From NCBI GenBank assembly GCA_003220905.1, contig QHTS01000094.1, positions 1 to 7,835 on the forward strand: 7,835 bases of DNA, read 5' to 3'. How positions within the stretch are numbered: the first letter of the stretch is position 1; each line of letters begins with the position of its first letter. The position numbers and the translations under genes are program-made. The DNA comes from Gemmatimonadota bacterium. Lineage in GTDB: Bacteria; Gemmatimonadota; Gemmatimonadetes; Gemmatimonadales; GWC2-71-9. The notes beneath the pieces are model-generated. The model worked only from the letters and a program-made list of their open reading frames with translations, did not search any database and was not told where the DNA came from. Shown here one piece after another: positions 1 through 5,537 of this stretch.

Positions 1-854
1 AGGAAGGTGATGAACGTCTGGAGGAGGAGGATGTCGACGAAGTTGGCGGGGATCCCGAGCGCGCGCAGGGCGACGTATCCCGCGAGCAGCTTGTTGGCAT
101 GCGACGGCGCCGAGAGCAGCACGGCCCAACACAGCGCCAGCCAGCCCCGCGGGTTCCCGAACGCGACCATGCATGCATGCGCGCGGTCGATCCCCTCGCG
201 CAGGTGCTCGATGCGAGCCGCGATGCGGTGGCTCTTGCGCTCGAGCCGACCCGCGAGCCAATGCACCGCATCCCGCAGCCAAGCCGGGAATACCATCGCG
301 ATCAGCATGACGATGCCCAGGATGCCGAAGATCGTGAGGCTGGTGCGAAACAGACCGTAGTAGGTGATCCCCAGGACCACGTTGTGTTGCGCGAGCGACT
401 TGCCGGCGCCGAGGTAGATGGCAAGCGGTCCGGCGACGGCGAAGAACACCACCGTGGCGACGAACGTCATGAAGGTGGACGTCATCGCTTCGGGGAGTCG
501 CACGCCGGCGCGGCGCATGACCCACATCATCGTCGGACCGGCACCGGACTGGAACGGCGTCAGGTACGCCGCCCAGGCGCTCATGCCCCCGGCAATGATC
601 ATGTCCCGGAGCCGGACGCCCGGGTGCACGTGCCGGGCGACGACCCACAAGCGCGTCCCGCCGCCGAACCAGTCCATGGAGGCGAGTCCCAGCCCCACCA
701 CCATCCATCCCCAGTGGAGGTGCAGCAGCGCGCGCGCGACCGCCTGGATGTTCTCGCCATACACGGCGAGCACGACGGCGACACCGGCCAGCGAGATGGT
801 AGCGAAGAGTTCCAGCCCGCGGCGGAGCAGGCGTGGCGTGAGGGCGAGGGCCAT
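1..854 (-). CDS. YbhN/AglD2-type flippase-like integral membrane protein, 5' part of gene (C-terminus off the window)
   Basis: I read this gene from the reverse complement. ATG at 854-852 opens a frame of 284 codons with no stop before the left edge, and an in-frame TAG at 869-867 rules out a start further upstream. The product is strongly hydrophobic, with probable membrane helices near residues 14-33, 47-62, 84-100, 125-150, 158-190 and 238-262. A basic amphipathic stretch follows the fifth helix at about 193-225. The motif TPFQSGAGP (99-107), followed by a segment ending RRAGVRLPEA (114-123), is typical of the UPF0104 / lysylphosphatidylglycerol-synthase transmembrane family, which includes YbhN, AglD2 and the membrane half of MprF. 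Members are thought to move or modify lipids or lipid-linked sugars in the cytoplasmic membrane; the substrate here cannot be told. No clear Shine-Dalgarno precedes the ATG. The gene diverges from uvrA. The family is a firm call; the function is inferred. Confidence 0.85.
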   Translation of the reverse strand, partial: MALALTPRLLRRGLELFATISLAGVAVVLAVYGENIQAVARALLHLHWGWMVVGLGLASMDWFGGGTRLWVVARHVHPGVRLRDMIIAGGMSAWAAYLTPFQSGAGPTMMWVMRRAGVRLPEAMTSTFMTFVATVVFFAVAGPLAIYLGAGKSLAQHNVVLGITYYGLFRTSLTIFGILGIVMLIAMVFPAWLRDAVHWLAGRLERKSHRIAARIEHLREGIDRAHACMVAFGNPRGWLALCWAVLLSAPSHANKLLAGYVALRALGIPANFVDILLLQTFITF

Positions 855-869
855 GTGGTGGCGAAACTA

Positions 870-946
870 GGGGAGCTCGGGGCTCGGGGCTAGGTGCTCG
901 GGGGCCGCTTTTGCCAGAACCTCGAGCCCCTAAACCCCAGCCCCTA
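870..946. repeat. G-rich heptad repeats forming an imperfect inverted repeat between divergent genes
   Basis: The 107 bases between the divergent flippase-like gene and uvrA are mostly repeat. Four consecutive heptads of the form NGCTNGG lie at 874-901 (agctcgg, ggctcgg, ggctagg, tgctcgg). A second set in the opposite orientation lies at 926-946 (gccccta, aacccca, gccccta). Bases 879-904 and 920-944 are therefore approximately self-complementary around a loop of about 15 bases, with a one-base indel and several mismatches. The plus strand also carries four G-tracts (870-873, 879-882, 886-889, 900-904), a possible G-quadruplex, although the last loop is ten bases. Both promoters must lie in or around this element. 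I found no convincing -35/-10 pair and no LexA-type palindrome. Whether it is regulatory, a dispersed genomic repeat or a structural element cannot be decided from one copy. Confidence 0.7.
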
Positions 947-961
947 TTAGTTTACAGGGTT

Positions 962-3766
962 ATGCCTCGCTCACCCGACCGCGTGATCATCCGCAACGCC
1001 CGGCAGCACAATCTCAAGGGGATCACTGTCGAGCTGCCGCGATGCGCCCTCACCGTCGTCACCGGGCCGTCGGGGTCGGGCAAGAGCACGCTGGCGTTCG
1101 ATACCCTCTACGCCGAGGGCCAGCGCCGCTACATCGAGTCGCTCTCGACGTATGCGAAGCAGTTCCTCGAGCGGATGCCCAAACCGCTAGTCGACGGGAT
1201 CGAGGGCATCTCTCCGGCAGTCGCCATCGAGCAGAAGAACCCTACGACGAGCAGCCGCTCGACCGTCGGCACGGCCACGGAGATCTACGATTTCCTGCGG
1301 CTCCTGTGGGCGCGCACCGGCACCCAGCACTGCGTGAAGTGCGGGAGCGTCGTGAAAGTCGACACGGTGCAGGAAGTGGTAGACGAACTGGTCGACGCAG
1401 GCGCGCAGCATGCTGCACCCCTTCCCATCCTGGTGACCTTCCCACTGCCCGCGAGCGCGCACCGGCCGGACGTGGAGGTGGCGGCACAACTCCGCGCGGC
1501 AGGGTTCGTGCGGGCCCAGCTCGACGGCGTGCTCGCCCGGCTCGACCCTCCCGACGCCGAGCAGCAGGTGCGCGAGGCACGAGAGGTCCTCGTGGTCGTG
1601 GATCGCCTGCCCGCGTCCGATGCGACTCGGGGGCGACTCGCCGACGCGGTCGCGACCGCCTTCAACGAGGGCGAGGGTGTAGCCGTGGCGCTCGACAACG
1701 GCGACCGTCGTCGCTTCTCGGCCCATCCCACCTGTTCGAGCTGCGGCACGGCCGCTCCCCCGCTCACGCCGATCCTGTTCTCGTTCAACAACCCGCGCGG
1801 TGCCTGCCCCGGGTGCAACGGCTTCGGCGCCGTCTTGGAGTACAACGAATCGCTCATCGTGCCCCACCCCGGGAAGAGCCTGGCGCAGGGCGCGCTCGAT
1901 CCCTGGACCAAGCCGCGCTACGAGGGCCGCCGTCGCATCCTGCGCGAGACCGCACGGGCGAAGGGCATTCCGCTCGACGCGCCGTGGGCGGACCTGACGG
2001 GCAAGGCCCGGCATTTCCTGCTCAATGGCGCCAGCGGTCGATTCCTCGGCATGCTCCCTTTCCTCCAGCGCCTCGAGGCGAAGCGCTACAAGCAGTACAT
2101 TCGCGTCTTCCTGCGGCAGTACCAGCTGGCGAAGACCTGCCCCGCCTGCGGCGGCGCGCGCCTCAAGCCCGAAGCGCTCGCGGTCCGCGTAGGCGGTCGG
2201 ACGATCGCGGATGTCGCCGCGCTCACGGCCGGCGCCGTGCACGGCTGGATCGCGGCGCTCGCGCTGACGCCGTTCCAGCGCGCGGTGGCGGTGCACATCC
2301 TGGCGGAGCTCGCGGCTCGAGTCTCGTTCGTGAACGACGTCGGCCTGGGCTACCTCACCCTCGACCGGCTGACGCGCACCCTGTCGGGGGGCGAGGCGCA
2401 GCGGATCGCGCTGTCCAACGCCCTCGGGTCGCACCTCGTCGACACGCTGTACGTGCTCGACGAGCCGACCATCGGCCTCCATCCCGCGGATACCGGCCGG
2501 CTCCTCGGCCTGTTGCGCCGGCTGGCCGACGGCGGCAACACCGTCGTGGTCGTCGAGCACGACCCCGCCGCGATGCGGGCCGCTGACTGGATGGTGGAGC
2601 TCGGCCCCGGGAGCGGCGAGGCGGGGGGCGCGCTCGTGTACCAGGGGCCGGCCGCCGGGGTGCGCGCGGCGGGGACCCTCACCGGACAGTACCTGTCGGG
2701 AGAGAAGCGTATCGGTGTGCCGTCGGCGCGCCGGCCGGCGCGGCGCTGGCTCGATGTGAAGGGTGCGCGCCTGCACAACCTCCAGGGCGTCGACACGCGC
2801 ATTCCGCTGGGCACGCTCACCGCGGTCACAGGGGTATCGGGGTCCGGCAAGTCGACCCTGGTGCACGACGTGCTGTTCCGCCAGCTCGAGTCGCGGCTCA
2901 CGGGGACGCACGGCGCGAAGCAGCATCTGGGCGAGCCGGTGGGGGAGGTGCGAGCGCTCGACGGCTGGGAGGCGATCAGCGACGTGGTGCTCGTGGACCA
3001 GGCCCCCATCGGCCGCACGCCGCGGTCCAACCCCATCACCTACATCAAGGCGTTCGACGAGCTGCGGGCCCTGTTCGCGGCCGAGCCGCTGGCCCGCGCG
3101 AGGGCGTTCACGCCCAGCACGTTCTCGTTCAACGTGGCCGGGGGGCGGTGCGATGGGTGCGAGGGCGCGGGGCACGTGCTGGTCGAGATGGTGTTCCTCG
3201 CCAACGTGTTCGTGCCGTGCGAGGTCTGCGCGGGCAAGCGCTTCAAAAAGGAAGTGCTCGAGGTCATGCTCGGTGGCAGCTCGATCCACGACGTGCTCGA
3301 GTGGACCGTGGACCAGGCGCTGCGACGCTTTCACCGCCAGCCGCGGCTGGCCCGCGCCCTGTGGCACCTGCAGCAGGTCGGGCTCGGATACCTGCGGCTC
3401 GGCCAGCCCGCGACCACGCTGTCGGGCGGCGAGGCGCAGCGCCTGAAGATCGCCCGCGAGCTGGCGCTCGCCGGCGGGAAGGGCCGCGCCGGGCGCAAGC
3501 TCTACATCCTCGACGAGCCGACCACCGGCCTGCACTTGGACGACGTCCGGACCCTGTGCCGCGTGCTCGACCGGCTCGTCGACGCCGGCCACACCGTGCT
3601 CGTGATCGAGCACCACCTCGACGTCGTCAAGCGGGCCGACTGGGTGATCGAGATGGGACCGGGAGCCGGGGACGCGGGGGGGCGCGTCGTCGCGCAGGGA
3701 ACCCCGGAGGACATCGCTCGCATCGCCGACTCTCCGACGGGACGCTATCTCAGGGACGTCGGGTGA
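962..3766 (+). CDS. uvrA: UvrA, DNA damage-recognition ATPase of the UvrABC excinuclease (934 aa)
   Basis: UvrA dimers scan DNA for bulky lesions and load UvrB for nucleotide excision repair in the cytoplasm. The product has two ABC-type ATPase modules. The first has Walker A GPSGSGKST (35-43), zinc cysteines C258/C261/C282/C285, signature LSGGEAQR (from 474) and Walker B LYVLDEP (496-502). The second has Walker A GVSGSGKST (624-632), zinc cysteines C730/C733/C753/C756, signature LSGGEAQR (from 820) and Walker B LYILDEP (847-853). At 934 residues it matches the usual length of about 940. I chose ATG 962 because family proteins begin a few residues before the IRNARQHNLK segment. An in-frame TTG at 911 would add 17 residues encoded by repeat DNA. 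Only a weak AGGG precedes the ATG. The region between the first Walker A and the zinc finger departs from typical UvrA (see findings), so this may be a second-lineage paralogue. No uvrB is in view. Confidence 0.95.
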   Translation: MPRSPDRVIIRNARQHNLKGITVELPRCALTVVTGPSGSGKSTLAFDTLYAEGQRRYIESLSTYAKQFLERMPKPLVDGIEGISPAVAIEQKNPTTSSRSTVGTATEIYDFLRLLWARTGTQHCVKCGSVVKVDTVQEVVDELVDAGAQHAAPLPILVTFPLPASAHRPDVEVAAQLRAAGFVRAQLDGVLARLDPPDAEQQVREAREVLVVVDRLPASDATRGRLADAVATAFNEGEGVAVALDNGDRRRFSAHPTCSSCGTAAPPLTPILFSFNNPRGACPGCNGFGAVLEYNESLIVPHPGKSLAQGALDPWTKPRYEGRRRILRETARAKGIPLDAPWADLTGKARHFLLNGASGRFLGMLPFLQRLEAKRYKQYIRVFLRQYQLAKTCPACGGARLKPEALAVRVGGRTIADVAALTAGAVHGWIAALALTPFQRAVAVHILAELAARVSFVNDVGLGYLTLDRLTRTLSGGEAQRIALSNALGSHLVDTLYVLDEPTIGLHPADTGRLLGLLRRLADGGNTVVVVEHDPAAMRAADWMVELGPGSGEAGGALVYQGPAAGVRAAGTLTGQYLSGEKRIGVPSARRPARRWLDVKGARLHNLQGVDTRIPLGTLTAVTGVSGSGKSTLVHDVLFRQLESRLTGTHGAKQHLGEPVGEVRALDGWEAISDVVLVDQAPIGRTPRSNPITYIKAFDELRALFAAEPLARARAFTPSTFSFNVAGGRCDGCEGAGHVLVEMVFLANVFVPCEVCAGKRFKKEVLEVMLGGSSIHDVLEWTVDQALRRFHRQPRLARALWHLQQVGLGYLRLGQPATTLSGGEAQRLKIARELALAGGKGRAGRKLYILDEPTTGLHLDDVRTLCRVLDRLVDAGHTVLVIEHHLDVVKRADWVIEMGPGAGDAGGRVVAQGTPEDIARIADSPTGRYLRDVG

Positions 3767-3782
3767 GCGCCCGGACGGCGCG

Positions 3783-4640
3783 GTGACGCGGCGCCAGGCG
3801 GACCTCGCCCTGTTGCTCGCGACCGCGCTGTGGGGCACGAGCTTCGTCGCCGTCAAGAGCGCGCTCGCGGACGCGACACCGTTTGCGTTCCTGACGGTGC
3901 GCTTCGGCATCGCGGCCCTCGCGCTCGCCCCGGGGACCCGCTTTCGCCCGCGCCCCGCGGGCCGGGAGCTCTCGGGTGGCGCCTTGCTCGGCGCCCTCGT
4001 CGCCGTCGGGTTCATCGCACAGACCGCGGGGCTCGTGATCACGACACCGTCGCGCTCGGCGTTCATTGTCGCGGTGTCGTCGGTGCTCGCGCCGGTGATC
4101 GCGCTGGCCCTGCTGGGCGAGCGGCCCCGCTGGCTCACCGCAGCGGCGCTCGCCCTCGCCACACTGGGTATCTACCTGCTCACCGCGCCGGACGCCGGTG
4201 GCTTGAATCGGGGGGATCTCCTGACGCTGATCTGCGCCGTCTGCTTCGGCGGCCAGATCGTGGCGGTCACCGAGCTGACGCGGCGCTATGACCCACGGCG
4301 CCTCGTGTTCGTCCAGATCGCCGCGACGGCCGTAGTCGCCGCGCTTGCGACCGCCCTGCTCGAGCGACCGCAGATCCACTGGACGCCGCGCTTTGTCGGC
4401 GCGCTCCTGTACACCGTCCTGTTCGCGAGCACGATCTGCTTCCTGCTGCAGATGCGGGCCCAGCGGGAGATGTCGACCGCGCGGGCCGCGCTGATCTTCT
4501 GTTTCGAGCCGCTGTTTGCGGCAGTGACGTCGTGGCTCGTCCTCGGGGAGCGGCTCTCAGCGGTGCAATGGGGCGGCGGAGCGCTGATCCTGGTGGGCAT
4601 GGTGCTGGCGGACCTGCCCGTGAGTCGGCGGTCCCGTTGA
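3783..4640 (+). CDS. EamA-family (drug/metabolite transporter superfamily) membrane transporter, 285 aa
   Basis: This is a ten-helix transporter made of two homologous five-helix EamA halves. Probable helices lie near residues 7-24, 33-50, 66-84, 92-111, 117-134, 145-162, 173-192, 203-222, 234-254 and 264-277. Family hallmarks are ALWGTSFVAVK at 15-25 and the LGER motif ending the fourth and ninth helices (111-114 and 254-257). EPLFAAVTSWLVLGERLS at 242-259 is the typical second-domain signature. About 285-300 residues is normal for the family. Members usually export metabolites, amino acids or drugs across the cytoplasmic membrane; the substrate here is unknown. The start is GTG, the most upstream start in the frame; no ATG appears in the N-terminal half and the Shine-Dalgarno is poor. 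The gene begins 16 bases after the uvrA stop, so read-through or co-transcription is likely. The tail is short and basic (SRRSR). Confidence 0.9.
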   Translation: MTRRQADLALLLATALWGTSFVAVKSALADATPFAFLTVRFGIAALALAPGTRFRPRPAGRELSGGALLGALVAVGFIAQTAGLVITTPSRSAFIVAVSSVLAPVIALALLGERPRWLTAAALALATLGIYLLTAPDAGGLNRGDLLTLICAVCFGGQIVAVTELTRRYDPRRLVFVQIAATAVVAALATALLERPQIHWTPRFVGALLYTVLFASTICFLLQMRAQREMSTARAALIFCFEPLFAAVTSWLVLGERLSAVQWGGGALILVGMVLADLPVSRRSR

Positions 4641-4665
4641 ACTCCGTCGCCGCACCCGCGATATT
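4637..4665 (+). promoter_or_regulatory. Candidate sigma-70-type promoter of tRNA-Asn
   Basis: TTGAAC (4637-4642) and GATATT (4660-4665) each match four of six consensus bases and are separated by exactly 17 bases. The predicted start, about seven bases after the -10, is near 4672, giving a leader of about seven bases before the tRNA at 4679. The -35 overlaps the stop codon of the EamA gene. The AT-rich -10 stands out in otherwise GC-rich DNA. Sequence match and position are the only support. Confidence 0.5.
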
Positions 4666-4678
4666 TGTCCGCGCGCCT

Positions 4679-4751
4679 TCCCGAGTAGCTCAGCTGGTAG
4701 AGCAGCCGGCTGTTAACCGGCGGGTCGCAGGTTCGAGTCCTGCCTCGGGAG
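4679..4751 (+). tRNA. tRNA-Asn, anticodon GTT
   Basis: The cloverleaf folds completely over 73 bases. The acceptor TCCCGAG (4679-4685) pairs with CTCGGGA (4744-4750), followed by discriminator G4751. The D stem is GCTC/GAGC with loop AGCTGGTA. The anticodon stem is GCCGG/CCGGC with loop CTGTTAA, placing anticodon GTT at 4712-4714 (reads AAC/AAT, asparagine). The variable loop is five bases, and the T stem GCAGG/CCTGC encloses TTCGAGT. No CCA is encoded after the discriminator, so it must be added after transcription. I saw no duplicated tRNA 3' end nearby that would mark an integrated element. Confidence 0.97.
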
Positions 4752-4797
4752 TTTCCACGGTCCTATGGCCCCAAACCGTTGCGCGTGCACAACAGTC

Positions 4798-4826
4798 TTG
4801 ATTGTGCCCGCGGCATTTCGTATCGT
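4798..4826 (+). promoter_or_regulatory. Candidate promoter for the leader RNA and two-component operon
   Basis: TTGATT (4798-4803) and TATCGT (4821-4826) each match four of six sigma-70 consensus bases, with a 17-base spacer. Transcription would start near 4833, placing the hairpin at 4886-4966 and the later repeats inside a leader of about 257 bases before the response-regulator ATG. Such matches can arise by chance, so this is a weak call without other evidence. Confidence 0.35.
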
Positions 4827-4885
4827 GGCGCAGTTGCGCGACGCGCCGCGCGGTCAGGCGAGCGTGTCTGCGCGGTGAGCAGAAC

Positions 4886-4966
4886 AGGCGGCTTGGGTGC
4901 AATCGCTGGAGGTCTAGAGGAAGGGACCGCACGCCCAACCTCGACGGTGATTCACCCAAGCCGTCT
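4886..4966 (+). promoter_or_regulatory. Long imperfect hairpin, probable structured leader RNA or small RNA
   Basis: Arms 4886-4913 and 4938-4966 form 27 pairs interrupted by only two bulges. The perfect core is CGGCTTGGGTG (4889-4899) with CACCCAAGCCG (4953-4963). Beyond a single bulged C4900, AATCGCTG (4901-4908) pairs with CGGTGATT (4945-4952). Beyond a GA bulge (4943-4944), GAGGT (4909-4913) pairs with ACCTC (4938-4942). The outer end adds A4886-T4966, G4887-C4965 and G4888-T4964. All three non-Watson-Crick pairs are G-T on the plus strand, hence G-U in a plus-strand RNA but A-C in the opposite RNA, favouring plus-strand transcription. The apical 24 bases can fold locally (GGG 4923-4925 with CCC 4934-4936). 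The 3' flank is only mildly T-rich, so it is not a classic terminator. It matches no riboswitch, RNase P, SRP RNA or tmRNA motif that I recognise. Confidence 0.6.
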
Positions 4967-4978
4967 TCGTTTCGAGCA

Positions 4979-5009
4979 TGCCGCAAAAGCGTCCCTCAGT
5001 GCCGCAAAA
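4979..5009 (+). repeat. Direct repeat of TGCCGCAAAA, 21-base spacing
   Basis: TGCCGCAAAA occurs at 4979-4988 and again at 5000-5009, exactly 21 bases apart, or two DNA helical turns. Both copies are soon followed by CCCT, so similarity extends loosely past the 10-mer. They lie 80-110 bases upstream of the response-regulator start. The arrangement resembles tandem binding sites for a regulator, but none is identified. Confidence 0.5.
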
Positions 5010-5018
5010 ACACCCTAG

Positions 5019-5056
5019 CGTGGCATCGCTCTTCGTCAGTACGTGTGCATGCCACG
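5019..5056. repeat. 8-base inverted repeat CGTGGCAT / ATGCCACG
   Basis: CGTGGCAT at 5019-5026 is the exact reverse complement of ATGCCACG at 5049-5056, with a 22-base loop. It lies 34-71 bases before the response-regulator ATG. It could be a weak leader hairpin or a pair of half-sites. Eight bases is short enough that chance is a real possibility. Confidence 0.35.
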
Positions 5057-5077
5057 GTTTTCCTCCATCCTGCCACG
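5050..5077 (+). repeat. Direct repeat of TGCCACG, 21-base spacing
   Basis: TGCCACG occurs at 5050-5056 and 5071-5077, again 21 bases apart and related to the TGCCGCA repeats just upstream. The second copy ends 12 bases before the response-regulator ATG, so a protein bound there could block ribosome or polymerase access. A 7-mer pair alone is weak; the shared spacing with the 10-mer pair is what draws attention. Confidence 0.35.
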
Positions 5078-5089
5078 ACGAGTGATCGC

Positions 5090-5533
5090 ATGACCGGGCA
5101 TTCGGAAGTCGAGATCCTGCTGGTCGAGGACAACCCGAGCGACGTGGAGCTCACCTTGCGCGCCCTCAAGACCCGGAATCTCACGAATCAGGTGTTCGTC
5201 GCCCGCGACGGGGCCGAGGCGCTGGAATTTTTCTTCGGCGAGCAGGGCCATCCGCTGCGCGAGATCGGCGTCGCGCCGCGCGTGATTCTGCTCGACTTGA
5301 AGCTCCCGAAAGTGGACGGGCTGGAGGTGCTGCGACGCCTCAAGAGCGAGGAGCGCACGCGCTCGCTGCCGGTCGTCGTGCTCACCTCGTCCAAGGAAGA
5401 GCCCGACATCGCCACCGCGTACCGCCTCGGCGCCAACAGCTACATCGTCAAGCCGGTGGATTTCGAGGCCTTCGCGCGCGCCGTCTCCGAGGTCGGGCTC
5501 TACTGGCTGCTCTTGAACGAGCAGCCGCGCTGA
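5090..5533 (+). CDS. Single-domain response regulator, Rcp1-like CheY fold (147 aa)
   Basis: The whole protein is one receiver domain with no output domain. Acidic residues E13/D14 follow the first strand (EILLVED). The phosphoacceptor is D69 in LLDLKLPKVDG, the switch Thr is T99 in VVVLTSS, and the conserved Lys is K121 in YIVKPVD. The insertion before the D69 strand (FFFGEQGHPLREIG) and the C-terminal GLYWLLLN are characteristic of Rcp1-like regulators, which receive phosphate from phytochrome-type or other PAS/GAF hybrid kinases and act through protein contacts. ATG 5090 was chosen because family members start a few residues before the first strand; the open frame reaches back to 4802, but that extension is not protein-like. 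The gene ends four bases before the hybrid kinase, its probable phosphorelay partner. The Shine-Dalgarno is poor. Confidence 0.92.
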   Translation: MTGHSEVEILLVEDNPSDVELTLRALKTRNLTNQVFVARDGAEALEFFFGEQGHPLREIGVAPRVILLDLKLPKVDGLEVLRRLKSEERTRSLPVVVLTSSKEEPDIATAYRLGANSYIVKPVDFEAFARAVSEVGLYWLLLNEQPR

Positions 5534-5537
5534 GCTG

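Larger units (their letters stand above)
4752..5089 (+). other. 338-base gene-free leader between tRNA-Asn and the response regulator
   Basis: No convincing protein is encoded here in any frame. An in-frame upstream extension of the response regulator back to 4802 exists but reads as Arg/Cys-rich noise. The stretch holds a candidate promoter (4798-4826), a long imperfect hairpin (4886-4966), a repeated 10-mer (4979 and 5000), an 8-base inverted repeat (5019-5056) and a repeated 7-mer (5050 and 5071). I found no clear terminator for the tRNA: the nearest inverted repeat (ACGGT 4757-4761 with ACCGT 4775-4779) is only five pairs and lacks a T tract. A long structured 5' leader for the two-component operon is the simplest reading. 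Confidence 0.6.

Noticed and set aside
168..181. CATGCATGCATGCG short tandem repeat
   Set aside because: It lies within the flippase-like coding region and keeps frame (His-Ala-Cys-Met on the minus strand). Three short units are not notable.
7..893. Plus-strand open frames at 7-360, 99-893 and 418-870
   Set aside because: They are antisense to the flippase-like gene. Their products are low-complexity Arg/His/Pro/Glu-rich sequence with no fold or motif, whereas the minus-strand frame gives a clean polytopic membrane protein with a family motif.
911..961. TTG start at 911 for uvrA
   Set aside because: The 17 added residues come from the heptad-repeat DNA, and known UvrA proteins begin close to the IRNARQHNL-type segment that follows ATG 962.
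855..961. LexA/SOS box upstream of uvrA
   Set aside because: I looked for CTGT-N8-ACAG, GAAC-N4-GTTC and GTTC-N7-GTTC patterns and found only isolated half-matches (for example GAAC at 917-920).
1187..4162. 991-codon minus-strand open frame opposite uvrA and the start of the transporter gene
   Set aside because: Long antisense frames are common in GC-rich genes with strong third-position bias. The product is Arg/Ala/His-rich and motif-free, and it runs across two clearly real plus-strand genes.
4679..4751. tRNA-Asn as an integrated-element attachment site
   Set aside because: No repeat of the tRNA 3' end, no integrase and no phage-like gene is visible in the window.
4886..4966. Integron attC site or classic rho-independent terminator
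   Set aside because: GCCCAAC (4933-4939) fits RYYYAAC, but no matching GTTRRRY lies in the right place and there is no cassette context. The hairpin also lacks a 3' T tract.
4532..4986. Small frames crossing the tRNA (plus 4532-4801, minus 4690-4986)
   Set aside because: Their peptides contain RVAQLVEQPAVNRRVAGSS and GLEPATRRLTAGCS, the familiar artefacts of translating a tRNA gene and its complement.
4802..5089. N-terminal extension of the response regulator back to 4802
   Set aside because: The extra 96 residues are Arg/Cys/Ser-rich and unlike any domain. The receiver family starts at ATG 5090, and the stretch holds the hairpin and repeats instead.
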